Source: Amycolatopsis sp. CA-128772
Lineage (GTDB): Bacteria; Actinomycetota; Actinomycetes; Mycobacteriales; Pseudonocardiaceae
Direction: 5' to 3'
DNA length: 64,000 bases
NCBI RefSeq assembly: GCF_002904295.1
Contig: NZ_PPHG01000025.1
Coordinates: 248,001 to 312,000 of the forward strand
In this document: one piece after another, positions 8,521 through 16,652 of the stretch
How the letters are laid out: each line of letters opens with the position of its first letter
Numbering within the stretch: the stretch's first letter is position 1
Notes under the pieces: model-generated
Told to the model about the DNA's origin: nothing
Seen by the model: only the letters and a program-made list of their open reading frames with translations
Databases searched by the model: none
Made by a program: the position numbers and the translations under genes

Positions 8521-9229
8521 CCCACCCGGTCAGGGCGGAACTTCAACCGTTAGTCGAGAGTTCCGCCCGCCGAAACATCACATTCGATAAATGCGCCGAT
8601 TCGTGATCCCCGCGTTATTCGGCCGGCGGGTGCGAATCGATCACCACCGGTCCGGACCGGTCCGGAAAAGCCGGTGGTCAACCGCGCCCGGCCCGCCGAA
8701 GTCGGCTGCGGTCCGGGGCATCGGCCTCGCTTCCGGAGCCAGGGCGGCTTCACCGCCGCAGCTACGCCATTCGCCGGAGTCGCGGTCTTCGACGTTTTCG
8801 ACGGGTCCGGGGCGGCGGCCTCACCGGGCACCGTAACCGAACTTCGCGCGAATACTCCGCGTGACGACCGCCGATTTGATTTTGCCGGAGCTCGCCCGGC
8901 GGATTCGTCGTCGTCCCGTTGTTTTCCGCTCCGGGCGGCGGCGACGGGCACGTTTTCCGCACTTCACCCACCGCACTCGCCGGGGCCGGGCACGCCGGGG
9001 GCGGGCCGACGCTGGTCCGGATCAGGAGCCCGACGCCGCACCCGGCGCGTCCGGCCGCGGGCCCGAATCCCCGGCACGGGCGCCCCGCCGTCCGGAATCA
9101 GTGGTGCGCCGGCATTCCGCCGCACCGATCCGCAGTCCCTGCCGATAACCGCGGAAAAGCGCCAAGATCGTGGATCAAGTATGCGTGCCTCCATTCTGGT
9201 GAAACCCGGCCTCCGGCGCACATCACGCA
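8521..9229. other. about 0.7 kb without a supportable gene
   Basis: Open frames here lack ribosome-binding sites and read as arginine/proline-rich low-complexity protein on both strands. The one structured element is at 8643-8678: ACCACCGG and CCGGTGGT pair around a 20-base loop that itself contains the repeat ACCGGTCCGG. It could be a terminator or an attenuator. I see nothing else. Confidence 0.5.
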
Positions 9230-9258
9230 TTGTCAAGTGCTGACGGGGTGCCTACAGT
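9230..9258 (+). promoter_or_regulatory. sigma-70-type promoter of the substrate-binding lipoprotein gene
   Basis: TTGTCA (9230-9235), a 17-bp spacer and TACAGT (9253-9258) make a good housekeeping promoter for an actinomycete. The expected start near 9265 leaves a leader of about 78 bases before the GTG at 9343. Confidence 0.5.
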
Positions 9259-9342
9259 GGCCAGCTTGATGTCGGGGGGTGAATCACGCACCTTCCTTCT
9301 ATTCGGTACCGACTCCCACACCTCCTTCGAGGAGCATGCCTT

Positions 9343-10353
9343 GTGTTTGGAATCGCCAGGAGCAGTGGCCGTGGTCGCGCTCGCCACGCGGTGCTCGCGC
9401 TCGCGGCCCTCACGGCCGCCGCGGGCTGCGGCGCTCTCGGATCGGCCGCCTCGAACCCCGCACCGGCCGGCAGCGGCCTGGAGAAAGCCACGCTGAAGAT
9501 CTCGATCCTGCCCACCACCGACCTCGGCCCCTTCTGGCTGGCCCAGGACAGCGGCTACTTCCAGGCCGAGGGCCTCACCGTGGAGTCCGTCGTCGCCGCC
9601 AGCGGCCAGGCGTCGCTGGCGAAGGCGATCTCGGGTGAGGCCGACATCGCGTTTTCGACCTACCCCCCGTTCTTCACCGCGCACAGCACCGGCGCCGCCG
9701 ACATGGAACTGGTCGCCGACGCGACCTCGGTCAACCCGAAATCGAATGCGATCGTCACGGTTCCGAATTCACCGGTGAAAACCATCTTCGACCTCGCCGG
9801 CCGGAAGATCGCCATCACGGCCAAGAACACCGCTTCCGACCTTCTCACGCGGTCGGTCATGCAGGACCACAACGTGGATTACGGCAAGGTGAAATGGGTG
9901 CTGATCCCGTTGCCGAACATCGCCGCGGCGCTGCAGCAGGGCGACGCCGACGCGGCGTACCTGCCGGAGCCGTACATCACGCAGGCCGCCAAGACGGCCG
10001 GCGCGATCCCGGTGGTCGACATCAACACCGGCGCGACCCAGGACTTCCCGCTGACCGGCTACGGCGCGACGAAGAAGTGGGTGCGGGAGCACCCGAAGAC
10101 GCTCGCCGCGTTCCAGCGGGCGATGCAGAAGGCCACCCACGAAGCCCTGATCGACCGCGCCAAGGTCGAGCCGCTGCTGGTGCGGTTCGCCAAGATCGAC
10201 GAAGACACCGCCAAGCTGCTCACCCTGCCGGGCTACGGCTCGATCCTGGACTCCCGGCGCCTGCAGCGGGTACCCGACCTGCTGCTGCAGCTCGGGGCCA
10301 TCCCCTCGCCGATCGACGTGAACTCGATGATCGGACCCCAGGCCGGGAGATGA
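9343..10353 (+). CDS. ABC transporter substrate-binding lipoprotein, NMT1/SsuA-like
   Basis: 336 residues. A signal peptide ends in a lipobox, LTAAAGCG, with the modified cysteine near residue 28, so the mature protein is a lipid-anchored extracytoplasmic binding protein. The mature part (LKISILPTTDLGPFWLAQDSG, then GYFQAEGLTVE, later GDADAAYLPEPYI) matches the NMT1/SsuA/TauA group that binds sulfonates, taurine, nitrate or thiamine precursors. The GTG start is preceded by CGAGGAG at 8 bp. No permease or ATPase gene lies beside it, so it is an orphan. The ligand cannot be read from sequence. Confidence 0.85.
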   Translation: MFGIARSSGRGRARHAVLALAALTAAAGCGALGSAASNPAPAGSGLEKATLKISILPTTDLGPFWLAQDSGYFQAEGLTVESVVAASGQASLAKAISGEADIAFSTYPPFFTAHSTGAADMELVADATSVNPKSNAIVTVPNSPVKTIFDLAGRKIAITAKNTASDLLTRSVMQDHNVDYGKVKWVLIPLPNIAAALQQGDADAAYLPEPYITQAAKTAGAIPVVDINTGATQDFPLTGYGATKKWVREHPKTLAAFQRAMQKATHEALIDRAKVEPLLVRFAKIDEDTAKLLTLPGYGSILDSRRLQRVPDLLLQLGAIPSPIDVNSMIGPQAGR

Positions 10354-10381
10354 CCCGCCGGTGACCCCGGCCACGCCGTGC

Positions 10382-10412
10382 TTGACCTTGACACTGTGAC
10401 AAGGTCTTCACT
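10382..10412 (+). promoter_or_regulatory. MerR-type promoter with long spacer and 23-bp dyad
   Basis: TTGACC (10382-10387) and a weak -10 TTCACT (10407-10412) are 19 bp apart, the long spacer typical of MerR-activated promoters. Between them lies a near-perfect palindrome at 10384-10406 with arms GACCTTG and CAAGGTC and an inner CAC/GTG pair. It is 21-27 bp before the HEAT-repeat gene and probably drives both genes of that operon. Confidence 0.7.
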
Positions 10413-10432
10413 GCGGGGAGGAGGTGGTCACC

Positions 10433-11098
10433 GTGACGCACACGACCGACACCCAGCTGGTCCGCGCACTGGGCGCCGCGAACCCGTCGACCCGGCTGCA
10501 GGCCGCGCTGGCCGTGGGCACCCGGGCCGACCCGGGGCTCGCCGGGGCGCTGGTGGCCCGGTGCGCGACCGAGCCGGACTTCTTCGTCCGCGACATGCTC
10601 ACCTGGGCGCTGACCCGCCTTCCGGCGGACGTCACCGTGCCCCGGCTGGTCGCGGAACTGGCGTCCGGGTCCGCGCAGGCCCGCAGCCAGGCGCTGCACA
10701 CGCTGTCCAAGATCGGCGACCGGACGGCGTGGCCGTCGATCGCCCGGGCGCTGCTGCACGACCCCGACGACGAGGTCGCGCGCAGCGCGTGGCGGGCCGC
10801 CGTCGTGCTCGCGCCGGCGGGTGAGCACGGCGGGCTGGCCGCGGACCTGGCCGGTCAGCTCGGCCGGGGCGACCGGACCGTGCAGCTGAGCCTCAGCCGG
10901 GCCCTGGTCGCGCTCGGCGACGTGGCCGGGCCGGCCCTGCAGCCGGGGCTGGTGAGCCCCGACCCGGCGGTGCGGGCGCACGCCCGTGCCACGCAACGGC
11001 TCCTGCACGACCCGGACGCCGGGTTCGACCTGGCCGTCGACGAGGCGAAGCGGATCGTCGCGCTCGGGCCCGAACGGGCCGGGAGCACGGCGTGCTGA
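10433..11098 (+). CDS. HEAT-repeat protein, first gene of a MerR-regulated operon
   Basis: 221 residues made of repeated alpha-helical pairs (for example VPRLVAELASGSAQARSQAL, then HTLSKIGDRTAWPSIARALL) typical of HEAT/PBS-lyase repeats; no catalytic motif and no signal peptide. Such proteins are protein- or ligand-binding scaffolds. The start GTG at 10433 is preferred because GGGGAGGAGG lies about 9 bp upstream; an in-frame GTG at 10424 directly abuts that site. The gene overlaps the following MerR-HEAT regulator by 7 bp, indicating translational coupling, and the two share the same repeat type. Confidence 0.8.
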   Translation: MTHTTDTQLVRALGAANPSTRLQAALAVGTRADPGLAGALVARCATEPDFFVRDMLTWALTRLPADVTVPRLVAELASGSAQARSQALHTLSKIGDRTAWPSIARALLHDPDDEVARSAWRAAVVLAPAGEHGGLAADLAGQLGRGDRTVQLSLSRALVALGDVAGPALQPGLVSPDPAVRAHARATQRLLHDPDAGFDLAVDEAKRIVALGPERAGSTAC

Positions 11099-12072
11099 TC
11101 GGCGAGGTGGCCCGCCGGTCCGGGGTGAGCACGCGGATGCTGCGGCACTACGACTCCCTCGGGCTGGTGCGGCCGACCGGCCGGACGGTGGGCGGCTACC
11201 GCGAGTACGCCGAGGCGGACATCCGCCGGATCTTCCACGTGGAGGGGCTGCGCTCCCTGGGGATGTCGCTGCGGCAGATCGGCCAGGCGCTGGCGGATCC
11301 GGCGTTCACGCCGTCCGCGCTGGTCGACGACCTCATCCGGCGCACGGAGGACCGGCTGCAGCGGGAACAGGAACTCCTCGAGCGCCTCCGGGCGATCGAC
11401 GCTTCGGAACCGGCCGGCTGGGACACCGTCCTGCACGTCGTCGAGCTCCTGCACGAGCTGGATTCACCGAGCCCGTCCCGCCGGCAGCGGGCGGCCTTGG
11501 CCCCGGTCGAGGACGTCCCGCTGCTGGCCAAGGCGGTACTGGCCGAAGCTCATCCGAACGTCGCCGGCGCCCTGCGCTGGGCCTTGGCCCGCGCGGGCGC
11601 CGACGCCGTGGCGGGCGTGGCCGCGGGCATGCACTCGGCCGACACCGAAGTCCGGCGGCGCGCGGTGCGGGCGATCGCCGAACTCCCCGGCGAGGAGGCG
11701 ACGGCGATCCTCAAGGACGCCCTCGAAGACCCGGACCCGGACGTCCGGCGGAACGCGGCGCTGGCCGCGGGCCGCCGCGGCACGACCACCGCGGTACCGG
11801 CCCTGGTCGCCATGGTGGCCGAGGGCACGAACGACGTCGAGGCGGCGGAGGTCCTGGGCACGCTGGCCCAGGATCCTGTTCAGGGACAACGGATCCTGGA
11901 CGCGTTGGCCGGGGAACTCGCCGCGGACGCGGCGGTGCGGCTGCGGGTGACCCAGGCCCTCGCGGAACTCCCCGGGGATCTGGCGCACGCGCTCCTGCGG
12001 CAGCTGCGCGACGACGAGGACCGGACGGTGGCGCTCCTCGCGGAGGCGCTGGACGGGCGGTCCACGCCGTGA
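11092..12072 (+). CDS. MerR-family regulator with C-terminal HEAT repeats
   Basis: 326 residues. Residues 1-70 are a MerR winged helix (MLIGEVARRSGVSTRMLRHY, DSLGLVRPTGRTVGGYREY). A coiled-coil stretch (RRTEDRLQREQELLERLRA) follows at about 85-100 and would form the antiparallel dimer helix. From about 140 to the end are HEAT repeats (VRRRAVRAIAELPGEEATAI and relatives). The effector domain is therefore a helical scaffold rather than a cysteine-metal loop or TipA-like pocket; no metal-binding cysteines are seen. It probably acts on the long-spacer promoter upstream of its own operon. The GTG start overlaps the previous stop. Confidence 0.88.
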   Translation: MLIGEVARRSGVSTRMLRHYDSLGLVRPTGRTVGGYREYAEADIRRIFHVEGLRSLGMSLRQIGQALADPAFTPSALVDDLIRRTEDRLQREQELLERLRAIDASEPAGWDTVLHVVELLHELDSPSPSRRQRAALAPVEDVPLLAKAVLAEAHPNVAGALRWALARAGADAVAGVAAGMHSADTEVRRRAVRAIAELPGEEATAILKDALEDPDPDVRRNAALAAGRRGTTTAVPALVAMVAEGTNDVEAAEVLGTLAQDPVQGQRILDALAGELAADAAVRLRVTQALAELPGDLAHALLRQLRDDEDRTVALLAEALDGRSTP

Positions 12073-12150
12073 AGGTCCTGCCGACGCGGCTCGACGCCGT
12101 GCTCGCGCTCGCCGGCGTCGGAGTTCGAGGATGGTGTCGTCGCCTCCCGC

Positions 12151-12639
12151 CTACTGCGGTTTGAGGATTTCCGTCGGCAGCCCGAGGTGGGCGACGATCC
12201 GCTCCACGGCGTCGCCGAGCCGCAGGAAGTCGTCGCCGAGGGGGTCGAGCACCAGGCGGCGGACCGTCGCCACGTGCGCGGGCGCCGAGGCCGCCAGGTG
12301 CGCGCGGCCGGCGTCGGTCAACGTTGCGGTCGTGAACCGCCGGCCCTGCCCGGTGCAGACCGTGCGCGTGACCCAGCCCCGGTCCTCCAGGCGCGCCACC
12401 GCGTGGGAAATCCGCGGCAGCGAGCCGTTGGCCATCTCCGCGATCTCGCTCATCCGCAGGGTTTCCCCCGGCACCGCCGACAGCCGCGCCAGGATCATGT
12501 AGCCCAGCAACGTCAGGTCGGCGTCCCGCAGCAGCTGGCTCTCCAGCGCGCCCGGCAGCGTGAGCAACACCTTCGCCAGGTTGATCCACACCCGCAGCTC
12601 GTCGTCGCCGAGCCAGCGCACGGGCTCCTCTACGCTCAC
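12151..12639 (-). CDS. MarR-family transcriptional regulator
   Basis: 162 residues of a MarR winged helix: WLGDDELRVWINLAKVLLTL as dimerisation helix, LTLLGYMILARLSAVPGETL and RMSEIAEMANGSLPRISHAV as the HTH, then DRGWVTRTVCTGQGRRFTTA as the wing. I chose GTG 12639 (MSVEEPVRWLG); a TTG at 12660 in frame would put the start inside the palindromic operator. It is divergent from the DUF6069 membrane-protein gene with a repeat-rich region between, so it very probably represses that gene and itself. Confidence 0.85.
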   Translation of the reverse strand: MSVEEPVRWLGDDELRVWINLAKVLLTLPGALESQLLRDADLTLLGYMILARLSAVPGETLRMSEIAEMANGSLPRISHAVARLEDRGWVTRTVCTGQGRRFTTATLTDAGRAHLAASAPAHVATVRRLVLDPLGDDFLRLGDAVERIVAHLGLPTEILKPQ

Positions 12640-12651
12640 GAGCTTGACTTT

Positions 12652-12691
12652 AACACGCAACTCAACCTACCGTTTGAGTTGAACACGCAAC
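12652..12691. promoter_or_regulatory. MarR operator region: inverted and direct repeats
   Basis: CAACTCAA (12658-12665) and TTGAGTTG (12674-12681) form a perfect 8-bp inverted repeat with 8 bp between. Overlapping it is a direct repeat AACACGCAAC at 12652-12661 and 12682-12691, spaced exactly 30 bp, or about three helical turns. The location between the divergent MarR and DUF6069 genes makes it the likely MarR operator. Confidence 0.65.
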
Positions 12692-12704
12692 CCGAGGAGA
12701 AGCG

Positions 12705-13127
12705 ATGACCACCACCGCCCAACCGGCGTCGACCACGGCCCTCCGCCTCGGCTTCGCCCTGCTGGCCGCCGCCGCGGTGAACACCGTCATCGCCCTCGGG
12801 GCGCTGGCCCTCGACGACGGCGGGATCGGCATGGGCCTGTCCCCCGCGGCCTACCTGCCGGCCACGGCCGCCGGGCTGCTGCTGGGCACCGCCGGCTGGT
12901 TCGCGCTGGCCCGCCGCGCCCGGCAGGCGCTGCGTGTGGTCGTCCCGGCGGTCCTGGTCCTGACCTGGGTCCCGGACCTGCTGCTGTTCACCGCGGGCGC
13001 CACGGCCGCCAACGTCTTCGGGTTGATGCTGATGCATCTCGTGGTGACGACGGCGCTGGTCACAGCCCTCCGCCCGACGCTGACCCCGCCAAGCCGCAGC
13101 GTGCAGGCGGTCCCGACCACCGACTAG
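12705..13127 (+). CDS. DUF6069-family four-helix membrane protein
   Basis: 140 residues with four hydrophobic segments (about 16-36, 48-68, 77-95, 101-122) and short tails, as in the DUF6069 family of actinobacterial inner-membrane proteins often found beside MarR or TetR regulators. Function is unknown. The ATG is preceded by GAGGAGAAGCG. The last 82 bp of the gene, including its TAG stop, are duplicated immediately downstream. Confidence 0.75.
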   Translation: MTTTAQPASTTALRLGFALLAAAAVNTVIALGALALDDGGIGMGLSPAAYLPATAAGLLLGTAGWFALARRARQALRVVVPAVLVLTWVPDLLLFTAGATAANVFGLMLMHLVVTTALVTALRPTLTPPSRSVQAVPTTD

Positions 13128-13212
13128 GCCGACGACGGCGCTGGTCACAGCCCTCCGCCCGACGCTGACCCCGCCAAGCCGCAGCGTGCAGGCGGTCCCG
13201 ACCACCGACTAG
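13046..13212. repeat. exact 82-bp tandem duplication of the DUF6069 gene 3' end
   Basis: Bases 13046-13127 and 13131-13212 are identical over 82 bp and separated by GCC. The unit ends in CTAG. In copy 1, TAG is the stop of the DUF6069 gene; in copy 2, the reverse complement of CTA is the stop of the convergent gene at 13209-14024. A single ancestral CTAG probably served both stops, and the duplication pulled the genes 85 bp apart. The total identity implies a recent event. Confidence 0.95.
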
Positions 13213-14024
13213 ACCACCGAAAGCACCGTCCGCGAGCCCAGCCGGCCCTTCCCCGGCTCCCGCGTCACCTGACCGGCCGCCACCGCAGCCGTCACCGCGC
13301 CGAGAGCGTCCTCGGCGCGGTAGATCGTCTCCAGCAGCGTGAACCGCTGCAGATCCGCGACCGTGCCCGCGCCCCGCCGGTCCAATTCCGCCAGCAGGGC
13401 GCGGCGCAACGGCAGCAGCTGCGGCGTCAGCGATATGTCGACCAGCGTGCCCTCGGTGTCACGCGGGTCGCGGTAGCGGATGCCCGCGAACTCGTCCACC
13501 GCCCACAGCTCGGTCTTGAACGTCGCCAGGTGCCGGCTGTCGGCCGTGGCGAACACCAGGGCCCGCGCTGTTCCGTCCTCGGCCACCAGGTCCACCGCCG
13601 CCACGCAGCCGAGGCCCGCCGCCCGCAGCCGGTCCCGGTGGTCCGGGCCCGGCTCGGCCGTCAGCAGGACCTCGTGCGCCTTGCCGCACACCAATGACGG
13701 CGGCCAGGCGCCGGACAGGTGCGCCAGCATCGGCCCGGGCACCTCGACCTCCCGCAGCTCGCCGGCCGTCCGGACCACGAGGCCCGCCGGCGCGTCGTCC
13801 GGCGCGGGCCGGCCCACGACCACCGCCTCCAGGTGGTGGCCGCCCAGCCGGTCGGCGAACTCGCCGAAGACCCGGAAGGCGTCGGCGGCGAAGGCGCCGC
13901 ACTCGACGTACGTCCCGCCGCGCTGCGACCGCAGCACGGTCGACGTCCACGCGTCGAGGTACCGCACCAGCACGTCGCGCTCGACGGAAACGTGCGGGTC
14001 AGGACGCCGGACGCGCTCGGCCAC
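13209..14024 (-). CDS. conserved hypothetical protein with C-terminal winged-helix-like region
   Basis: 271 residues, not recognised with confidence. The N-terminal half is a mixed alpha/beta domain (YVECGAFAADAFRVFGEFAD, then HHLEAVVVGRPAPDDA). The C-terminal 80 residues read like a winged helix (LLAELDRRGAGTVADLQRFT, LLETIYRAEDALGAVTAAVA, then KGRLGSRTVLSVV as the wing). There is no membrane segment. The start is a GTG at 14024. Its stop codon lies in the second copy of the 82-bp duplication. It is divergent from the YtrA-type GntR gene. Confidence 0.65.
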   Translation of the reverse strand: MAERVRRPDPHVSVERDVLVRYLDAWTSTVLRSQRGGTYVECGAFAADAFRVFGEFADRLGGHHLEAVVVGRPAPDDAPAGLVVRTAGELREVEVPGPMLAHLSGAWPPSLVCGKAHEVLLTAEPGPDHRDRLRAAGLGCVAAVDLVAEDGTARALVFATADSRHLATFKTELWAVDEFAGIRYRDPRDTEGTLVDISLTPQLLPLRRALLAELDRRGAGTVADLQRFTLLETIYRAEDALGAVTAAVAAGQVTREPGKGRLGSRTVLSVV

Positions 14025-14079
14025 CCTTCCGGTTCTACCGCACCCGCCCCCGAACCACCAGAACCCGGCCGGGGCACAC

Positions 14080-14119
14080 TTGCGCTCGTCGGGTGCTTTG
14101 TTCTATAACTACTACAACA
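14080..14119 (+). promoter_or_regulatory. promoter with GntR/YtrA-type operator over the -10
   Basis: TTGCGC (14080-14085), an 18-bp spacer and TATAAC (14104-14109) form a promoter. A dyad at 14099-14119 with ends TGTT/AACA and inner TA/TA pairs covers the -10 element, so a bound repressor would block initiation. It lies 18 bp before the GntR start, consistent with autoregulation. Confidence 0.55.
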
Positions 14120-14136
14120 GAGCAACAGGGGGTCCC

Positions 14137-14529
14137 GTGATCATCAGCCTCGACCTCTCCAGCGACGTGCCGATCTACCAGCAGCTGCGGGATCGCGTCG
14201 TGGAGGGCATCGCGGCGGGCACGCTGCGGGAGGGCGAGTCGCTGCCGTCCACGCGCCAGCTCGCCGCGGACTTCGGCATCAACTTCCACACGGTCAACAA
14301 GGCGTACGACCTGTTGCGGCAGCAGGGTTTCGTGCGGCTGAACCGCAAGACCGGGGCCGTCATCGGCCCCACCGCCGCCGACGCGGCGTTCGCGGCCGGC
14401 TGGTCGGCGCGGGCGCGCACACTGCTCGCGGAGGCGGTCGCCAAGGGTATGCCCGCGGACGAGGTGCTGGCGACCTGCCGCGCCCTGCTCGCGGGCTTCG
14501 AGGAACAACGAGGGGATGAAGCGTCGTGA
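14137..14529 (+). CDS. GntR-family regulator, YtrA subfamily
   Basis: 130 residues: the winged HTH (SSDVPIYQQLRDRVVEGIAA, then LPSTRQLAADFGINFHTVNK and AYDLLRQQGFVRLNRKTGAV) with only a short helical tail of about 55 residues, which is the YtrA pattern. These usually repress an adjacent membrane-protein or ABC operon. The GTG at 14137 is the family-typical start (IISLDLSSDVPIYQQ); longer frames upstream are unsupported. Its TGA overlaps the GTG of the DUF1648 gene by four bases. Confidence 0.88.
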   Translation: MIISLDLSSDVPIYQQLRDRVVEGIAAGTLREGESLPSTRQLAADFGINFHTVNKAYDLLRQQGFVRLNRKTGAVIGPTAADAAFAAGWSARARTLLAEAVAKGMPADEVLATCRALLAGFEEQRGDEAS

Positions 14530-15611
14530 CGACGACCGGTCTGGTGGCACACCTGGTGCTGATGGTGCTGCTGGGTTACCTGGCCTGGCTGACGCCGGTG
14601 CTGTCCGCCCGCAGCGTGCGGTTCGGCGTGCGGGTTCCGGACGACCGCGTCGAAGACCCGGTGGTACGCAGGGAAACGGCCCGGTTCCGCACCGGCGTGC
14701 TGGTCGTGGCGGCGGTCGGCACACTGGCCGGCGCCGGGCTGGTCCTGACGGCCGGCATCGCCGTGCTGCCGGTCGCCGTGCTGGCGGTGCTGGTCGCCTG
14801 GTACCTGCTCTACCTCCGGGCCAACCGGGTGATCACGGCCGCGAAGCGCGAGCAGGACTGGTACGCCGGCGTCCGCCAGGGCGTCACCGTCGACACTTCC
14901 CTGCGCGACGATCCGCCCCGGTTCCCGTGGGCCTGGCTACTGCTTCCGGTGCTCGTGGTGGCCGCGACGGTCGTCGTCGGCGTGGTCCGCTACCCGGGCC
15001 TGCCGGACGTGCTGCCGGTGCACTTCTCCGGCGGCAGCGCGGACCGGTTCGCGCCGAAGTCGGTCGGCAGTGCCTTCGTGATCGTGTTCGTCCAGGCCGC
15101 GCTGACGGTGATCCTCTGCGTCGCCGGCGTGCTGGTGTTCCGCGGGCCGGCCGACGTCGACCCGGCGCGGCCGGCGGCGTCCGCGCGGGCGCACCGGAAG
15201 TTCGTGACCCGGCTGGGCACCGCCCTGATCGCGCTGGCCACGCTGGCCGACCTCGGCCTGTTCGCCGCCGCCTGGGCGATCTGGGCCGCCTCGCCGGACG
15301 CCGGTTTCCTGCTTCCGCTGACGATCGCGCCGTTCGCGGCCGGCGTGGCGATCCTCGTGGTCGTCGTGGCCCGGCGCGACCGGGACCCGGAGCCCGACGA
15401 GCACACCGGCCTGAGCCACCGCGACGACGACGGCCACTGGATCGGCGGCCTGCTCTACCGCAACGCCGACGACCCGTCGTGGTTCGTGGCCCGCCGGTTC
15501 GGCGTCGGCTGGACCGTCAACATCGGCAACCGCGTCGCGCTCGTCACCTGCCTCGGGCTGACCGCCGCGGTCGTCCTGTTCGGCATCTTCCTGCCCTACA
15601 TCCTGCGCTGA
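14526..15611 (+). CDS. DUF1648/DUF5808 membrane protein
   Basis: 361 residues with about seven membrane segments. The DUF1648 signature PGLPDVLPVHFSGGSADRFA lies near residue 160, followed by helices, then a soluble DUF5808-type patch GHWIGGLLYRNADDPSWFVA near 300 and a final membrane helix. Proteins of this type include SdpI-like immunity/stress membrane proteins; the biochemical role is unknown. The start GTG overlaps the GntR stop, so expression is coupled to the regulator. Confidence 0.8.
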   Translation: MTTTGLVAHLVLMVLLGYLAWLTPVLSARSVRFGVRVPDDRVEDPVVRRETARFRTGVLVVAAVGTLAGAGLVLTAGIAVLPVAVLAVLVAWYLLYLRANRVITAAKREQDWYAGVRQGVTVDTSLRDDPPRFPWAWLLLPVLVVAATVVVGVVRYPGLPDVLPVHFSGGSADRFAPKSVGSAFVIVFVQAALTVILCVAGVLVFRGPADVDPARPAASARAHRKFVTRLGTALIALATLADLGLFAAAWAIWAASPDAGFLLPLTIAPFAAGVAILVVVVARRDRDPEPDEHTGLSHRDDDGHWIGGLLYRNADDPSWFVARRFGVGWTVNIGNRVALVTCLGLTAAVVLFGIFLPYILR

Positions 15612-15624
15612 ACGGAGAGTTCCC

Positions 15625-16614
15625 ATGCACAGCCTGCTCGCCGCGGCCCTGCTCGCCGCGACCGTCGTCCCCGCCGGCGACCTTCCCGCCACGGACCGGG
15701 AAATCACGTTCCAGTCCGATGGCATTGCCGCCCACGGCACGGTGCACGTGCCTGCGCACCGCCCCGGCACCCGCCTCGCCGCCGCGTTGCTCCTGCCCGG
15801 CAGCGGACCCACCGACCGCAACGGCAACCAGCCGCCCGCGCTCCGGCCGGACACCCTCGCGCTGCTGGCGGACGCCTTGGGCCGCGACGGCATCATGACG
15901 TTCCGGTTCGACAAGTACGGCAGCGGGCCGGCGCCCACCCCGCCGCCCGCCGGCAGCGATTACCACGTCTTCGTCCGCCAAGCCGATGCCGCGTACGCGA
16001 CGCTGCGCGCGCAGCCGGAGACCGATCCGGCCGCCATGCTGGTGGCCGGGCACAGCGAAGGCGGGCTGAACGCGATGCTCGTCGCCACGTCGGTGTGGCC
16101 GCGCCCGGCCGGGCTGGCGCTCATCGCGCCGCAGGACGACCGGATCCTCGACATGATCGCCGCCCAGGTCGGCGCCCAGCTCGACGCCGCCCTGCCGCCG
16201 GAGCAGGCCCGCGCCCAGAAAGACCTGATCACGGCCTGGATCGCCGCCTTCCGCGCCGGCGGGCCGGCCGGCACCGACGGCATGCTGCCGTCGATCGCCG
16301 AGCTGTTCCGCACCCTCGACGCCCAGAGCGCGTTCCTGCGCAGCGACGACGCGATCTACCCGCCGGACGTGGCCCGCCGGGTCCGGCCCGGCACGCGCGT
16401 GCTGGTGACCTGCGGGACCGCCGACCCCAACGTCCCCTGCGGCACCCTGCCGCCGTTGCTGAAGGCCCTGCACGGGCCGCGCCTGGCCACCCTGCCGGGC
16501 ATCGACCACCTCCTGCACCCGGCCGGCAGCCCCACCGACGGGCAGCCACTGGCCCCGCCGTTCCTCGCGGCGCTGCACCAGTGGGCGAAGCACTGGGCCG
16601 CCGGCCCCCGGTGA
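15625..16614 (+). CDS. secreted alpha/beta hydrolase (serine esterase/peptidase-like)
   Basis: 329 residues. A short signal peptide (MHSLLAAALLAATVVPAGD) precedes a mature alpha/beta-hydrolase with the early LLLPGSGPTDRNGNQ loop, nucleophile elbow AGHSEGGLNA (Ser154) and a late histidine in LPGIDHLLHPAG. The GPTDRNGN loop is typical of the BD-FAE/S9-like family found beside DUF1648 genes. The substrate is unknown. It follows the DUF1648 gene by 13 bp with GGAGAG before the ATG, so the three genes 14137-16614 form an operon. Confidence 0.82.
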   Translation: MHSLLAAALLAATVVPAGDLPATDREITFQSDGIAAHGTVHVPAHRPGTRLAAALLLPGSGPTDRNGNQPPALRPDTLALLADALGRDGIMTFRFDKYGSGPAPTPPPAGSDYHVFVRQADAAYATLRAQPETDPAAMLVAGHSEGGLNAMLVATSVWPRPAGLALIAPQDDRILDMIAAQVGAQLDAALPPEQARAQKDLITAWIAAFRAGGPAGTDGMLPSIAELFRTLDAQSAFLRSDDAIYPPDVARRVRPGTRVLVTCGTADPNVPCGTLPPLLKALHGPRLATLPGIDHLLHPAGSPTDGQPLAPPFLAALHQWAKHWAAGPR

Positions 16615-16652
16615 TCGCGAGGCGGTCCGCCAACCCGGCCGGCGCCGCGGCG

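Noticed and set aside
8550..9243. Several 90-190 residue open frames on both strands between the LAL regulator and the lipoprotein gene
   Set aside because: Arginine/proline-rich translations, mutually overlapping, no ribosome-binding sites and no family resemblance; typical chance frames in high-GC DNA.
13480..14136. Long in-frame extension of the GntR regulator across the opposite gene
   Set aside because: It is antisense to the 271-residue gene and ignores the promoter and operator at 14080-14119; YtrA-type proteins begin at 14137.
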